Shown here in pieces: positions 39,917-51,340 of a DNA stretch of 64,000 nt. Source of the DNA: Dickeya chrysanthemi NCPPB 402. GTDB taxonomy: Bacteria > Pseudomonadota > Gammaproteobacteria > Enterobacterales > Enterobacteriaceae. The stretch lies in assembly GCF_000406105.1 (NCBI RefSeq), contig NZ_CM001974.1:2819174-2883173 (forward strand), given 5' to 3'. Below the pieces are notes generated by a model, which did no database searches, was not told the DNA's origin, and saw only the letters and a program-made list of their open reading frames with translations. A program made the translations under genes and the position numbers. The first letter of the stretch is position 1, and every line of letters begins with the position of its first letter.

Positions 39917-42900
39917 ATGAAAAGAATGTTGATTAACGCAACTCAGCAGGAAGAGTTGCGTGTTGCCTTGGTTGATGGTCAGCGGCTCTACGATCTGGAT
40001 ATTGAAAGCCCTGGGCACGAACAGAAAAAGGCAAACATTTACAAAGGCAAAATCACCCGCATTGAACCCAGCCTTGAAGCCGCTTTTGTTGATTATGGCG
40101 CAGAGCGACATGGCTTCCTTCCTCTCAAAGAAATCGCCCGCGAATACTTCCCCAGCAATTACAACTCTCACGGTCGCCCGAACATCAAAGACGTGCTGCG
40201 TGAAGGTCAGGAAGTTATCGTTCAGGTGGATAAAGAGGAACGCGGCAACAAAGGGGCTGCTTTAACGACGTTCATCAGTCTGGCTGGCAGCTATCTGGTG
40301 CTGATGCCAAATAACCCCCGCGCTGGCGGCATTTCCCGCCGTATTGAGGGCGATGACCGTACCGAATTGAAAGAAGCGCTTGGCTCATTGGAACTGCCGG
40401 ATGGGATGGGGCTCATCGTCCGTACTGCTGGGGTGGGTAAATCCGCCGATGCGTTGCAGTGGGACCTGGCGTTTCGTCTGAAGCACTGGGAGGCTATCAA
40501 AAAAGCAGCGGAAGGCCGCTCGGCGCCATTCCTAATTCATCAGGAAAGCAACGTGATTGTCCGCGCGTTTCGTGACTATTTGCGCCCGGATATCGGTGAA
40601 ATTCTGATCGACAATCCCAAAATTCTGGATCTGGCTAAAGAGCATATCGCTGCGCTGGGTCGCCCGGATTTCAGTAGCAAAATCAAACTGTATACCGGTG
40701 AAATCCCGTTATTCAGCCATTATCAGATTGAGTCGCAGATCGAGTCCGCCTTCCAGCGTGAAGTGCGTCTGCCTTCCGGCGGCTCCATCGTCATCGATAC
40801 CACCGAAGCGCTGACCGCTATTGATATCAACTCCGCCCGGGCAACCCGCGGCGGCGACATTGAAGAAACTGCATTCAACACCAACCTGGAAGCTGCCGAT
40901 GAAATCGCTCGTCAGTTGCGCCTGCGCGATCTGGGTGGTTTGATTGTCATTGACTTCATTGACATGACTCCGGTTCGCCATCAACGTGAGGTGGAAAACC
41001 GCCTGCGTGACGCGGTACGCCAGGATCGTGCTCGTATTCAGATTGGCCGAATTTCCCGCTTTGGCCTGCTGGAAATGTCCCGTCAGCGCCTGAGCCCGTC
41101 ACTGGGCGAATCCAGTCACCACGTCTGTCCGCGCTGTAGCGGCACCGGCACTATTCGTGACAATGAATCGCTGTCGCTGTCTATCCTGCGCCTGATTGAA
41201 GAAGAAGCGCTGAAGGAAAACACCCAAGAAGTCCATGCGATTGTACCGGTGCCTATCGCGTCTTATCTACTTAACGAAAAACGTGACGCCGTCAATGCAA
41301 TCGAAAAACGTCAGGGCGGCGTTCGCGCTATTATCGTGCCGCATGATGGTATGGAAACACCGCACTACTCTGTACTGCGCATCCGCAAAGGTGAAGAAAA
41401 ACAGACCCTGAGCTACATGTTGCCTCAGTTACTGGATGCTGAATCTCAGCAGGCAACGGAAGAACAAGTCGCTGAACGTCGTGCACCAGAACAACCGGCG
41501 CTGGCTTCGTTCACTATGCCGGATATTCCGGCCGATGAAGCCAAGTCGACGACGGTGGTCACGGCGACTCCGCCTGTCACAGCCAAACCCGCTGTTCCTG
41601 AACGTGGTTTATTCGGACGTTTTATCGGCGCCCTGAAGGGGATTTTCGCATCATCTGACGACGGCAAAGACCAGCAGCCTGCCGATACCGCTAAAGCGGA
41701 ATCCGACGAGCAGGAACAAAGGCAGGAACGTCGGAACAATCGTCGCCAGTCCGGCCGTCGGGATCGTCCTCGCGACAATCGCGAACCGCGTGAACGTGAT
41801 GAGCAGCGTCGTAACAAACGCGTACAGCAGCAGAATGCAGACGTTGAAAACGCCCCTGTAGCAGATACGTCGGTTCAGGATAAAGCCGTACGTGATGAGC
41901 AACGCCGCGAACAACGCGCTGAGCGTCAACGTCGCCGCCAGGAAGAAAAACGTCAGGTGCAGGGTGAAGTCAAAGAGCTGAACAATGCCGCCGCCGAGAC
42001 AGAAGATGCCGTTACCGAGCAGGAAAAACCAGCACAGGTAATGCCGCGTCGTCAACGCCGTCAGTTGACCCAAAAAGTAAGGATTGAAGAGAGTAACGCC
42101 ATAGGAGAAGACGCCGGCGCAGCACCTCTTGCCGTTACGTACGCGCCGTCCTCTCAGGCAGAAGAAACGCAGGAGTCCGTTGCTCCGGTCACGGATGTCG
42201 CGGATACGGATAATGACGTTGCCGCAACGGAAAACAGCCGTGAAAATGGCTTGCCTCGTCGTTCCCGCCGTTCACCTCGTCATCTGCGTGTTAGCGGTCA
42301 ACGCCGTCGTCGCTACCGTGATGAGCGCTACCCGACGCAATCACCGATGCCACTGGCGCAAGCTTCCGCCTCACCGGAAATGGCTTCAGGTAAAGTCTGG
42401 GTTCATTACCCAATCGCACAGCCGCAGCAGGCGGAATGGGTTGAAGAACGTACCGCTACGCCTGCCGACGATGTGCAGCATTCTGCCGCTCCGGAACTCA
42501 CTGCGGCAGCGGTATTGACTGAGGTTGCGGATGCAACGCCTGCAAGCACTCCAGTCGTAGAAATACCGGCATCGTCTCCGACACAGCAGGAGACAACCGT
42601 ATCCAGCAACGATACTCAGCCTGCCGAAATCAATGTGCCGGCACAGGAACAGATTCAGGAAGACATATCGACGTCGACGGAACCCCAGGTGCCAGCGCCT
42701 CAGGTCGTGGATAAGATTGCCGATGCTGAAGAAACGTCTGCTGATGCTGTTCCGGATAATGAGACCGTAGCCGACGGCGATGAATCCATGGCGGATCAGG
42801 TAGCTGAACAACCCCAGGTGACTGAGGCACCGGCACAGACTGAGGTCTCGCCCGTTGCCGAAGAGCCTGCCGTTGCACCGGCGCTTGTCGAGAGTGCCCC

Positions 42901-43093
42901 TGTTGTGGTAGCGCCTCGCCAACATCGCGCCACTGCACCAATGACGCGTGCACCGGCTCCGGCATACATTCCGGATGCTCCGCGCGTGAGTGACTGGCAA
43001 CGCCCGGCGTTTGAGTTTACAGGCAAAGGTTCCGCAGGTGGTCATGCAGCCGTTAATCAAGCCAGCGCACCCGCAACCCGCCCTGTAGAATGA
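39917..43093 (+). CDS. rne: Ribonuclease E
   Basis: Essential endoribonuclease and degradosome scaffold. 1058 residues (E. coli 1061) from the ATG at 39917 ([17 protein letters not shown]), chosen by family N-terminus over a 5'-extended reading. The S1 domain is about 39-119, the DNase I-like catalytic core includes [13 protein letters not shown] and VIDFIDM, and the Zn-link CPRCSGTG is near 404-411. The C-terminal half is a long, Arg-, Pro-, Glu- and Ala-rich disordered scaffold with [18 protein letters not shown] RNA-binding patches. The C-terminal tail resembles the PNPase-binding end. Confidence 0.98.
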   Translation: MKRMLINATQQEELRVALVDGQRLYDLDIESPGHEQKKANIYKGKITRIEPSLEAAFVDYGAERHGFLPLKEIAREYFPSNYNSHGRPNIKDVLREGQEVIVQVDKEERGNKGAALTTFISLAGSYLVLMPNNPRAGGISRRIEGDDRTELKEALGSLELPDGMGLIVRTAGVGKSADALQWDLAFRLKHWEAIKKAAEGRSAPFLIHQESNVIVRAFRDYLRPDIGEILIDNPKILDLAKEHIAALGRPDFSSKIKLYTGEIPLFSHYQIESQIESAFQREVRLPSGGSIVIDTTEALTAIDINSARATRGGDIEETAFNTNLEAADEIARQLRLRDLGGLIVIDFIDMTPVRHQREVENRLRDAVRQDRARIQIGRISRFGLLEMSRQRLSPSLGESSHHVCPRCSGTGTIRDNESLSLSILRLIEEEALKENTQEVHAIVPVPIASYLLNEKRDAVNAIEKRQGGVRAIIVPHDGMETPHYSVLRIRKGEEKQTLSYMLPQLLDAESQQATEEQVAERRAPEQPALASFTMPDIPADEAKSTTVVTATPPVTAKPAVPERGLFGRFIGALKGIFASSDDGKDQQPADTAKAESDEQEQRQERRNNRRQSGRRDRPRDNREPRERDEQRRNKRVQQQNADVENAPVADTSVQDKAVRDEQRREQRAERQRRRQEEKRQVQGEVKELNNAAAETEDAVTEQEKPAQVMPRRQRRQLTQKVRIEESNAIGEDAGAAPLAVTYAPSSQAEETQESVAPVTDVADTDNDVAATENSRENGLPRRSRRSPRHLRVSGQRRRRYRDERYPTQSPMPLAQASASPEMASGKVWVHYPIAQPQQAEWVEERTATPADDVQHSAAPELTAAAVLTEVADATPASTPVVEIPASSPTQQETTVSSNDTQPAEINVPAQEQIQEDISTSTEPQVPAPQVVDKIADAEETSADAVPDNETVADGDESMADQVAEQPQVTEAPAQTEVSPVAEEPAVAPALVESAPVVVAPRQHRATAPMTRAPAPAYIPDAPRVSDWQRPAFEFTGKGSAGGHAAVNQASAPATRPVE

Positions 43094-43101
43094 CATGAAA
43101 A

Positions 43102-43129
43102 AAGCACCTGGCGTTTTCAGGTGCTTTTT
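43102..43129. terminator. Intrinsic terminator after rne, probably bidirectional
   Basis: AAGCACCTG (43102-43110) and CAGGTGCTT (43118-43126) flank a 7-nt loop, with a T-run downstream and an A-run upstream. It lies between convergent rne and the small ABM-domain gene and can serve both strands. Confidence 0.92.
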
Positions 43130-43163
43130 CTTCCATTCAGTGCCCGTCTATGACGGGCATTTT

Positions 43164-43451
43164 TTAGGCTACTACCTGTAGCAACTTGATATCAATGCTA
43201 TCAATTTTGCCTTCAAGCTGAGCGACAAACGCTTGAAAATGGGCGGTCTTTTCATGTTCATTGATCGCTTCCTGACTTTTCCAGCGTTCAAAAAACACGA
43301 ACGAACCGCTTTTATTCAGTTCCTCATGCAATTCATACTGCAAATTGCCCACTTCCTGGCGGCTCGGTGCTACAACCTGACGAACAACTGCTGTGACCTC
43401 ATTAATAAATTCCGGCTTAGCCTGAATAATGGCAACGATACGAATTTCCAT
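43164..43451 (-). CDS. Antibiotic biosynthesis monooxygenase (ABM) domain protein
   Basis: Small ferredoxin-like dimeric alpha/beta-barrel protein of 95 residues, similar to YgiN-type putative quinol monooxygenases. The start at 43451 (MEIRIVAIIQAKPEF) follows a GGAG site; the longer reading to 43511 has a poor N-terminus. Family features are QVVAPSRQEVGNLQYELHE, VFFERWKSQEAINEH and HFQAF, with the conserved His residues. It is a stand-alone gene convergent with rne. The substrate is unknown. Confidence 0.85.
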   Translation of the reverse strand: MEIRIVAIIQAKPEFINEVTAVVRQVVAPSRQEVGNLQYELHEELNKSGSFVFFERWKSQEAINEHEKTAHFQAFVAQLEGKIDSIDIKLLQVVA

Positions 43452-43631
43452 CACAATGCTCCATTTATATAACAACCAATTGAATATCCAACCATAAAAC
43501 GCCAACAACAACCTAATTTCAACCTTTTCTCAACGAACGGATGCATTAGCGACATTTTCCGCTTATGCTTATTCCCCGCCATATTTCTCCCCCTGCTTCA
43601 GGGATGCTACTTACTGACTGCCGGAGTTTTC

Positions 43632-44675
43632 ATGACCCCCTTGCCGACTATCCTGAAGATTCGCCGTCCTGACGACTGGCATCTTCATCTGCGTGACGAT
43701 CAGATGCTCAAGGCTGTACTGCCCTATACCAGTCGTTTGTTTGCCAGAGCCATCGTGATGCCGAATCTGACGCCGCCCATTACCCGCGTGGCACAGGCCG
43801 AAGCATATCGGCAACGGATTTTATCCGCTGTTCCTGACGGTGAAACTTTCCAGCCGCTGATGACCTGCTATCTGACTGAGTCGCTGGACAAAAACGAGAT
43901 AATCTCCGGTCATCAGCAAAGCGTATTTACTGCCGCCAAGCTTTACCCGGCACATGCCACGACAAATTCAAGCCATGGGGTTTCAGATATCAGAACTATC
44001 TATCCCATACTGGAGGCGATGCAAAAACTGGGAATGCCGCTGTTGGTGCATGGTGAGGTCACCGACCCGGAAGTCGACATCTTCGATCGCGAGGCTCGTT
44101 TCATCGAACGAATAATGGAACCGCTGCGTAAGCAGTTTCCGGAGCTGAAAGTGGTTTTCGAACACATTACCACTCGTGAAGCAGCGCAGTATGTACAATC
44201 AGCCGATCGCTTCGTGGCAGCCACCATTACTCCGCAACACTTGATGTTCAACCGCAACCATATGCTGGTAGGCGGTATTCGCCCGCACCTGTACTGCCTG
44301 CCAATCCTCAAGCGCAACATACACCAGCAGGCACTACGCGAAGCCGTTGCCTCCGGCAGTGAGAAATTTTTCCTCGGCACCGACTCTGCGCCTCACGCTA
44401 AACATCGTAAAGAGTCATCCTGTGGTTGTGCCGGCGTTTTCAATGCACAAGCATCACTCAGCGCCTACGCCACCGTGTTTGAAGAGTTGAACGCCCTGGA
44501 CAAGCTGGAAGCCTTCTGCTCGTTGAACGGTCCTCGTTTTTATGGGCTACCGGTTAATGAAGAGACGCTGGAATTGCACCGTCAGCCAGTACAATTTCCA
44601 GAAGAGATACAAGCAGGTGAAGAAAGCATCGTTCCATTCCTTGCTGGTCAGAGTCTGAACTGGTCGGTTGCCTGA
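43632..44675 (+). CDS. pyrC: Dihydroorotase PyrC
   Basis: Third step of pyrimidine synthesis, type II dihydroorotase with two zinc ions. 347 residues (E. coli 348). Metal ligands are His17 and His19 in DWHLHLRD, carboxylated Lys103 in TAAKLYPA, and histidines in LVHGEV and FEHITT. The catalytic Asp is in GTDSAPHA. It is upstream of dinI, as in E. coli. E. coli pyrC is controlled by PurR and by CTP-dependent start-site choice; I could not confirm either here. Confidence 0.97.
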   Translation: MTPLPTILKIRRPDDWHLHLRDDQMLKAVLPYTSRLFARAIVMPNLTPPITRVAQAEAYRQRILSAVPDGETFQPLMTCYLTESLDKNEIISGHQQSVFTAAKLYPAHATTNSSHGVSDIRTIYPILEAMQKLGMPLLVHGEVTDPEVDIFDREARFIERIMEPLRKQFPELKVVFEHITTREAAQYVQSADRFVAATITPQHLMFNRNHMLVGGIRPHLYCLPILKRNIHQQALREAVASGSEKFFLGTDSAPHAKHRKESSCGCAGVFNAQASLSAYATVFEELNALDKLEAFCSLNGPRFYGLPVNEETLELHRQPVQFPEEIQAGEESIVPFLAGQSLNWSVA

Positions 44676-44681
44676 TAGCAT

Positions 44682-44703
44682 GCCCCCCGATCCGGGAGGG
44701 GGC
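44682..44703 (+). terminator. Probable terminator of pyrC
   Basis: GCCCCC (44682-44687) pairs with GGGGGC (44698-44703) with further internal C-G pairing. A T-rich stretch (ATTTTTTG) follows about 8 nt later. It lies between pyrC and the dinI promoter. Confidence 0.45.
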
Positions 44704-44746
44704 GTCTATACATTTTTTGTTCACGATTGTTGCTTTTCTTTGGGTG

Positions 44747-44762
44747 CTGTATAAAAATACAG
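44747..44762. promoter_or_regulatory. LexA box (SOS operator) of dinI
   Basis: CTGTATAAAAATACAG matches CTGT-N8-ACAG exactly, with the AT-rich core expected of a strong LexA site. It lies 18 nt before the dinI ATG, overlapping the likely -10 region. Confidence 0.93.
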
Positions 44763-44780
44763 TAAAACAAGGAGGCAACT

Positions 44781-45023
44781 ATGCGTATTGAACTCACTCT
44801 GGCAAAAACCACCCCGCTGCCTGCCGGCGCACTTGAAGCATTGGCAAGCGAATTGAGTCATCGGGTTCATGGTATTTACCCGGATACTTCTGTGCATATC
44901 CGTTATGCAGCGACAAATAACCTCAGTGTTTTTGGCGGCAGTAAGGACGATAAAGAAAGAATATCGGAAATCCTGCAGGAGACATGGGAAAGCGCTGACG
45001 ATTGGTTTATTCAAAACGATTAA
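44781..45023 (+). CDS. dinI: DNA damage-inducible protein DinI
   Basis: Small SOS protein that binds and modulates RecA filaments. 80 residues (E. coli 81). The C-terminal acidic helix ISEILQETWESADDWF, which mimics ssDNA, is identical in character to E. coli. The gene has a strong AGGAGG-type ribosome site and a LexA box directly upstream. Confidence 0.97.
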   Translation: MRIELTLAKTTPLPAGALEALASELSHRVHGIYPDTSVHIRYAATNNLSVFGGSKDDKERISEILQETWESADDWFIQND

Positions 45024-45337
45024 TCCCGACGTCCATCGCCACAGACGTCCATCACCACATAAGTATCCAGCGATTCAGCGCTGTCGTTTTGCCTTCTCGT
45101 TTCACTGTGAGGCGTAGCGCTGAATCCCTCTCTTAACATTAAGACACTGTACTGTTTTTGTTCAATTCCTGTTGTTCACTTTCCCAGATAATTAACCGAA
45201 ACATACACTTGAGTTTTTTTTACATTTAATTTCCATAAATGAATCCGGCGGAGATATACTGATATTGCTCAGCTACAAGAGCCGTCTTAAACCTCGTTTA
45301 GTCACTCACGGTAGTAACTAGTCAATAAGGGGTATTT

Positions 45338-45592
45338 ATGGACAGAAAGAATGAGATTATTCAAACGCACCCGTTAGTGGGTTGGGATATCAGTACCGTT
45401 GACAGTTATGACGCGATGATGATCCGTCTGCATTACCTTTCTACGGCGGATCAGGCGCCGAATGAAGCGCAGGTTGACCGAACATTATGGTTAACCACCG
45501 ATGTGGCAAAACAACTCATCTCCATTCTGGAAGCTGGCATTGCTAAAATCGAGTCAAAAGACTGCCGCCCTGCTGACTACCTTAAACATTAA
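45338..45592 (+). CDS. bssS: Biofilm regulator BssS
   Basis: Small cytoplasmic protein (YceP) of 84 residues, the same length as E. coli BssS, linked there to biofilm formation through signal secretion and indole. The segments THPLVGWDISTVDSYDAMM and LWLTTDVAKQLISILEAGI are strongly conserved. Its start follows an AAGGGG site. The 314-nt gap upstream of it (45024-45337) has an AT-rich promoter-like part with TATACT near 45256 but no gene. Confidence 0.95.
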   Translation: MDRKNEIIQTHPLVGWDISTVDSYDAMMIRLHYLSTADQAPNEAQVDRTLWLTTDVAKQLISILEAGIAKIESKDCRPADYLKH

Positions 45593-45667
45593 AATTTTTC
45601 ATATTTATCACCGATATCATTCACAGCCCTGACACCGCTCCCTGGAGCGGTGTCTCACTTTCATAAC

Positions 45668-45794
45668 TATACCCGTCATACTTCAAGTTGCAGGTGCGTT
45701 GGCTGCCCTTGCTCACCCCAGTCACTTACTTGAGTAAGCTCCTGGGGATTCACTCGGTTGCCGTCTTCCTGCAACTCGAATTATTTTGGGTATA
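45668..45794 (-). repeat. ERIC element, 127 bp, inverted orientation
   Basis: Bounded by TATACCC and GGGTATA, with GTCACTTACTTGAGTAAGCT in the centre, matching the classical ERIC core better than the copy at 7749. Its length is exactly 127 bp. It follows bssS by 75 nt, so it may be in the bssS 3' RNA. The remaining 45795-46153 is very AT-rich with no gene or clear terminator seen. Confidence 0.95.
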
Positions 45795-46153
45795 TACTCT
45801 GAATAATTCATCACTTTATTTGTTCTTTTGGATAAGTAACCAGGAAAATAAAATACAGAGAAAAATTAAAAATAAATAATTGATATTAATTAATGGACAA
45901 AAATAAAGAAATATTTATATAATATTACCCCCATTCCCCTATGCCGATTGACATATAAATTTATTATTTTAAATATTCAATTTACATATTGATTTTACTC
46001 TTCAATATCTTTAAGTTTTCGGAACGGTTGTTAACCAAAGAGAAAGATTTCAATAATGCTTTGGCGTAACACATCAACTCGTTATAGACAGGCGAGTATC
46101 CGCAAGAAGTAATATCTCGCGCAGAGCCTAATCGCTCTGCGCGTCTCGCCGAA

Positions 46154-47215
46154 TTAATTATTTTTCTCTTCCGGTGCGGGAATACCTAAGGTGGTATTTA
46201 GCAATCCCTTAGATTTATTGAATATTTTCATGCTTGCCTCACGATCCTTCCGACGCTGGCGCTGCTCTTCCAACGGTAAACTGATTTCGTCCTGACACAC
46301 ATCACTGCAGCACCCGGCATATTTTCCTGCACACGCCGGACACTGAATAAACAACAAATGGCACCCCTGATTTTTACAGTTGACGTGGGTATCGCATGGT
46401 TCACCGCATTGATGACAATGTGCAATCACGTCATCTGATACACGCTCTCCCATTCGCTCGTCAAAAACAAAATTTTTACCGACAAACTTGAGGGGTAACC
46501 CGCGCGACTTAGCCTGACGGACATACTCAATAATACCGCCTTCAATGTGATAGACGTTTTTGAAACCATGATGAAGCATATAAGCGCTGGCTTTTTCACA
46601 GCGAATTCCGCCGGTACAATACATCACGATATTCTTGTCGCGTGCGTCTGCCAGCATATCGACCGCCATCGGTAATTGTTCCCGAAACGTATCTGAAGGC
46701 ACTTCAATCGCATTTTCAAAATGACCAACTTCATATTCATAATGATTGCGCATATCGACAAACAGTGTATCGGGCTCATCCACCATTCGGTTGACATCTT
46801 CTGCATTAAGGTATTGACCTACGCGTGTTGGATCGAAACTGTCGTCATCAATACCATCGGCGACAATCCGGTCCCGTACTTTCATGCGTAATACCCAAAA
46901 CGACTTACCATCATCCTCCAACGCAATATTCAGACGGATCCCGTCCAATGCCGGGTGAGAACTAAATAATGCAGCACGGAAATGCTCAAATCGGCTGGCC
47001 GGGACGCTGATCTGTGCATTGATGCCTTCTTTGGCGATATATACACGGCCAAATACCTGAATCTGATGAAAGGCGATGTATAACGCATCGCGGAAAGCCT
47101 GCGGATCGTCTAACTGAAAATACTTATAAAAGGACACTGTTGTTCGCGGCTCGGTTTCAGCGAGCATACGCGCTTTCAGTTCCTCATTCGAAACGCGGTT
47201 ATGTAACACTGGCAT
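46154..47215 (-). CDS. trhO: tRNA uridine-34 hydroxylase TrhO
   Basis: Rhodanese-domain enzyme (YceA) needed for oxygen-dependent hydroxylation of uridine 34 in tRNA. 353 residues. An acylphosphatase-like N-terminal domain (about 1-110) precedes the rhodanese domain, whose active-site loop is CTGGIRC with Cys200 and Cys206. The C-terminal cysteine-rich part ([31 protein letters not shown]) probably binds zinc. It is a stand-alone gene facing away from the Old Yellow Enzyme relic. Confidence 0.95.
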   Translation of the reverse strand: MPVLHNRVSNEELKARMLAETEPRTTVSFYKYFQLDDPQAFRDALYIAFHQIQVFGRVYIAKEGINAQISVPASRFEHFRAALFSSHPALDGIRLNIALEDDGKSFWVLRMKVRDRIVADGIDDDSFDPTRVGQYLNAEDVNRMVDEPDTLFVDMRNHYEYEVGHFENAIEVPSDTFREQLPMAVDMLADARDKNIVMYCTGGIRCEKASAYMLHHGFKNVYHIEGGIIEYVRQAKSRGLPLKFVGKNFVFDERMGERVSDDVIAHCHQCGEPCDTHVNCKNQGCHLLFIQCPACAGKYAGCCSDVCQDEISLPLEEQRQRRKDREASMKIFNKSKGLLNTTLGIPAPEEKNN

Positions 47216-47343
47216 GGTGTACTGTCCTGTTTTTATTGAGGTGAATGGCGTTAAGGTGATATGAATGTAATGTTGCGCAAATAATAAATTTACGCTGCAT
47301 CATACAGGAGAGATAGTATGCTGTCAGTGAATGACCACCATTA

Positions 47344-47565
47344 ATGACACCCGCTATACAAGGTATTCGCAAACATTCGACCATTCCATTGGGCATCCAG
47401 CTCGGTCATGCCGGTCGAAAAGCCTCAACCGACAGCCCCTGGTTTAGTGACAATCGCCGTAGGCTTGATCACCGAGCCGGAACAGGCAGAGGCCATCCTT
47501 GCGACAGAGGAAGAAGATGCCGTAGCGCTCGCCATGCGGGGATTTACCATGCAACATCACGAAAC
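47344..47565 (+). pseudogene. Relic of an NADH:flavin oxidoreductase (Old Yellow Enzyme family)
   Basis: Two fragments of an OYE-family gene lie next to each other in different frames. The first (47344 to about 47440) reads IPLGIQLGHAGRKAS plus a DSPW segment, an N-terminal hallmark of YqjM/NamA-type enzymes. The second (about 47435-47565) reads VTIAVGLITEPEQAEAIL, which belongs near the C-terminus. About 180 residues between them are missing and the frame changes. There is no start context or complete domain, so it is a deletion remnant and not a working gene. Confidence 0.75.
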
Positions 47566-47754
47566 CCTATCAATGTCATCAAACGTTAAAATCCGGATTT
47601 CACAGATGCTATGATTAATACCGTATTGAATTTGCGGGTAAAAGCCTATGTGTATCTTCGTCTTAAGAATGATACCGGCGGCTGTTTTGTTGAGAAACAC
47701 ACATCACTCCATTAACCGTCGGCGCACTGTGCGCCGCTTTTTGATACTGATGCT

Positions 47755-48675
47755 ATGACACAAATCCCCTCCTTTCATCGCTCACTATTACACCCACGTT
47801 ACTGGCCGACATGGTTAGGAATTATTCTGCTCTATCTGGTGGTACTACTGCCGTATCCTCTCATCTATCGTATCGGCACCGGTATGGGCAGGCTGTCTAT
47901 GCGTATTCTGAAGCGCCGTGTTGCTATCGCTCACCGTAATTTGCAACTTTGCTTCCCGGATATGCCTATTGAAGAGCGGGAAACGCTGGTTAAGAAAAAC
48001 TTTGAATCTGTCGGTATGGGCGTCATGGAAACCGGTATGGCATGGTTCTGGCCAGACTGGAGAGTAACGCGCTGGTTTACCGTAATAGGGATCGAAAATA
48101 TGCAGCCTTTACGTGAGCAGAAGCGTGGAGTGCTGTTGATTGGCCTACATTTTCTGACCCTGGAGTTAGGGGCTCGCATCTTCGGCATGCAAAACGCCGG
48201 TATTGGCGTTTATCGCCCCAATGATAATAAATTAATCGACTGGTTGCAGACCTGGGGCAGAATGCGCTCTAACAAATCCATGCTGGATCGCAAAGACGTA
48301 AAAGGCATGATTCGTGCCCTGAAACAGGGTGAAATCATCTGGTACGCCCCCGATCATGACTATGGCCCACGCAGCAGTGTGTTTGTTCCTTTGTTTGCAG
48401 TTAAAAGCGCTGCTACCACCGTCGGCAGCTATATGCTGGCTCGGGCAGCAAAACCCGCTATTGTGCCGTTCGTTCCCCGCCGCCGAGCTGATGGAAAGGG
48501 TTATGAATTAATCATTCGCCCGGCTCAGTTGGATATACCGTTGGAAAATGAGGAAACCGCCGCTGCATGGATGAATACCCTGGTGGAAGAAAACATCATG
48601 CTGGCACCAGACCAATACATGTGGCTGCATCGGCGTTTCAAAACACGCCCTGCTGGCGAACTCTCACTCTATTAA
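47755..48675 (+). CDS. lpxL: Lipid A lauroyltransferase LpxL
   Basis: Adds the secondary lauroyl chain to Kdo2-lipid IVA at the inner membrane (HtrB). 306 residues, equal to E. coli. There is one N-terminal transmembrane helix (about 20-38). The HX4E acyltransferase motif is His132-FLTL-Glu137. The later [18 protein letters not shown] and [11 protein letters not shown] segments are highly conserved. It converges on opgH with a shared terminator. Confidence 0.96.
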   Translation: MTQIPSFHRSLLHPRYWPTWLGIILLYLVVLLPYPLIYRIGTGMGRLSMRILKRRVAIAHRNLQLCFPDMPIEERETLVKKNFESVGMGVMETGMAWFWPDWRVTRWFTVIGIENMQPLREQKRGVLLIGLHFLTLELGARIFGMQNAGIGVYRPNDNKLIDWLQTWGRMRSNKSMLDRKDVKGMIRALKQGEIIWYAPDHDYGPRSSVFVPLFAVKSAATTVGSYMLARAAKPAIVPFVPRRRADGKGYELIIRPAQLDIPLENEETAAAWMNTLVEENIMLAPDQYMWLHRRFKTRPAGELSLY

Positions 48676-48738
48676 ACGCGCACCGGACGGTACCCGAAAT
48701 GGAATGAGTGCGATTTGCCCTGCCCCGAATGACAAGCA

Positions 48739-48770
48739 TAAAAAAAGCAACGGACATGCCGTTGCTTTTT
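48739..48770. terminator. Bidirectional terminator between lpxL and opgH
   Basis: AGCAACGG, loop ACATG and CCGTTGCT are flanked by an A-run on the left and a T-run on the right. This serves convergent lpxL (+) and opgH (-). Confidence 0.92.
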
Positions 48771-48790
48771 CATTAAACCTGAGCGCCAAC

Positions 48791-51340
48791 CTATTCGCTT
48801 TTGATCATTGGTGCAGCAAGCATCTGATAATCACTTCGCCAGTTACCGTAATTTTCCGGTTGGCTCCATACCCGATGATGCAGACGGGCCAATGTAACAG
48901 GGTCGCTGATTAGCGCCAGACGTAGATTTCCATCCACTTCCTGCGGCTTGCGACTTAGCGCCTCATTGACGCGTTGCTCACGCATATTTTCAATCGGTTT
49001 GCTCAGGCGGTGACGTGCCGTTGCCATCGCACTAGCCAGCGCATTGATCGACGGATCAAAAATCGCGTGCATGAAGCCATTTTCCAACTTGCGCTCACGA
49101 TTCCGGCGGAAATATTCATCAGTCGCCACCAATTCACGGGGAGGCTCATACTCTTCCGGAATAAGCAGCAGTTTGCCACGCTTGCAAGCTAACCCCAAAC
49201 CAGCACGGCTGGACAACACCGACACCAACGGCGACAAAATCAACGAGAAGACGATTGGCCCCAGCCACCAGAGGAAACGTAAATCCAACCATGCCATACC
49301 GCCAGCCCAAACCAAGCCCAGCAAAAGTTGGGAACCATGACGGGCAAACGCTTCACTCCACGGGGTCGCATCATCATCACGCTGCGGCGACTTCCATTGT
49401 ACCGACCATCCCAGGAATGCACTGACGACAAACACGGTATGGAACAACATACGCACTGGCGCCAGCAACACTGAAAACAGCATTTCAATCAGTAGAGAGA
49501 GGCACAACCTGGCAGTACCGCCATAAGATTTTGCCCCCTTGGCGCAGACCAAAATGACGCTCAACAGTTTCGGCAGGAACAACAGCACCAGGGTCGTCGA
49601 GAACAGGGCTATTGCCAGTTCCGGTCGCCACTGCGGCCATACTGGGTACAATTGACGCGGTTGCAGGAAGTACTGCGGCTCCATCAATGTATGCACCACC
49701 TGCAATGCCGTAGAAAGCGCCAAAAACATAAACCACAACGGCGCAGACAAATAAGACATGACTCCCGTCAGGAACACCGCACGATGTACCGGATGCATAC
49801 CTTTGACCAAAAACAGCCTGAAGTTCATCAGGTTGCCGTGGCACCAGCGACGGTCTCGCTTCAACTCGTCCAGCAGATTAGGCGGTAACTCTTCATAGCT
49901 ACCCGGTAAATCGTAAGCAATCCAGACGCCCCACCCGGCACGACGCATCAACGCGGCTTCGACAAAGTCATGCGACAGAATAGAACCGGCAAAAGATCCC
50001 TCACCCGGCAGCGGTGCCAGCGCACAATGCTCAATAAATGGTTTCACGCGGATGATCGCGTTATGCCCCCAGTAATGGGACTCACCCAACTGCCAGAAGT
50101 GCAACCCGGCTGTGAACAAGGGTCCATAAACACGAGTAGCAAACTGCTGGCAACGGGCATATAGCGTATCCATACCCGATGCACGTGGCGCAGACTGGAT
50201 AATCCCGGCGTTTGGATTAGCCTCCATTAGCCGAACCAGAGACGTCAGGCATTCCCCGCTCATCACACTGTCGGCATCCAGCACGACCATATAGCTATAC
50301 TGGTTGCCCCAGCGACGACAGAAATCATCGATGTTGCCACTCTTACGTTTTACACGGCGACGGCGACGGCGATAGAAGATACGCCCGGTGCCGTCGACTT
50401 CACGGCACAAATCCATCCATGCTTTTTGCTCGGCGATACAGATATCCGGATCGTTACTGTCGCTGAGCACATAAATATCAAAATGGTCCAGATCGCCAGT
50501 CGCTGCAACCGACTCGTAAGTCGCACGCAATCCCGCGAAGACGCGTTCCACATCCTCGTTGCAAATCGGCATAATTAATGCCGTACGGTGCTTGGGATTA
50601 AGCGGTTCATTGCCGGTGATTGTCGAAGAGATACTGTATTTATCTTTGCCTATCAGCAGTTGCAGGAACCCCATTAATGCGGTCCAAAAACCTGCCGAAA
50701 CCCAGCAAAACAGAATAGCAAACAGGATCAATATCCCGCTTTGCAGAACGTACGGCAGCAATTGCATAATCGTACGCCATATATCCTGATGAGCCATGGC
50801 AAACGGATCGATTAACGCCCATCCCTGATAAGGAAGAATGGTCTTCATATACCAGGTAGCAATAGCCGTCTGGAATAACGTCAGTACCAACAAAACGTAA
50901 CGACGTAGCGTACCGACTTTACGCCAGCGATTTTCCGCTTCGTTCTCTTCTGCAGTTTTGTACTGATGACGAAGCGGTTTAGTACGCCCGTTTATCGAAT
51001 CCCACCAGCGTGCCATGGGATTTGTTTGCCAGGCGTCAGGAAACATGGAAGCACGGGTAATGCGCGGCATAGCTTGTAATGCAGTACGCCCTTCGCGATC
51101 TTTACCCAGTTGCTTGCCACCATTTAGCCCGCCTTCCCATGCCAATTCCAAACGGCGTGGAACGGAAACCAGCGGAATATCGTCTGATGACTGCATATTG
51201 ACGACAGAACCATCAGACAATGACTGGTGTAAGGAAGAAAAATCCTGAGACGAAGACAATGCCTCATGAAGGGCCTCTGCCTGCCCGGCAGGCAGAGGCA
51301 ATTTCTCGATGTACTCGAGGGAAGTGGTTGACTTATTCAT
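48791..51340 (-). CDS. opgH: Glucans biosynthesis glucosyltransferase OpgH
   Basis: Inner-membrane glucosyltransferase (MdoH) that polymerises the beta-1,2 backbone of osmoregulated periplasmic glucans. 849 residues (E. coli 847). About eight transmembrane helices flank a large cytoplasmic GT2 domain with DADSVM and the DRRWCHGNL motif (the Q/RxxRW equivalent). Its start overlaps the opgG stop by 8 nt. In soft-rot Dickeya, opgGH loss abolishes virulence (established knowledge), so the operon matters for plant infection. Confidence 0.97.
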   Translation of the reverse strand: MNKSTTSLEYIEKLPLPAGQAEALHEALSSSQDFSSLHQSLSDGSVVNMQSSDDIPLVSVPRRLELAWEGGLNGGKQLGKDREGRTALQAMPRITRASMFPDAWQTNPMARWWDSINGRTKPLRHQYKTAEENEAENRWRKVGTLRRYVLLVLTLFQTAIATWYMKTILPYQGWALIDPFAMAHQDIWRTIMQLLPYVLQSGILILFAILFCWVSAGFWTALMGFLQLLIGKDKYSISSTITGNEPLNPKHRTALIMPICNEDVERVFAGLRATYESVAATGDLDHFDIYVLSDSNDPDICIAEQKAWMDLCREVDGTGRIFYRRRRRRVKRKSGNIDDFCRRWGNQYSYMVVLDADSVMSGECLTSLVRLMEANPNAGIIQSAPRASGMDTLYARCQQFATRVYGPLFTAGLHFWQLGESHYWGHNAIIRVKPFIEHCALAPLPGEGSFAGSILSHDFVEAALMRRAGWGVWIAYDLPGSYEELPPNLLDELKRDRRWCHGNLMNFRLFLVKGMHPVHRAVFLTGVMSYLSAPLWFMFLALSTALQVVHTLMEPQYFLQPRQLYPVWPQWRPELAIALFSTTLVLLFLPKLLSVILVCAKGAKSYGGTARLCLSLLIEMLFSVLLAPVRMLFHTVFVVSAFLGWSVQWKSPQRDDDATPWSEAFARHGSQLLLGLVWAGGMAWLDLRFLWWLGPIVFSLILSPLVSVLSSRAGLGLACKRGKLLLIPEEYEPPRELVATDEYFRRNRERKLENGFMHAIFDPSINALASAMATARHRLSKPIENMREQRVNEALSRKPQEVDGNLRLALISDPVTLARLHHRVWSQPENYGNWRSDYQMLAAPMIKSE

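Noticed and set aside
42386..43096. 236-residue open frame antisense to the 3' half of rne
   Set aside because: It reflects the repetitive low-complexity RNase E scaffold on the other strand.
45688..45879. 63-residue open frame on the plus strand
   Set aside because: Most of it is the translation of the ERIC element at 45668-45794 followed by AT-rich sequence.
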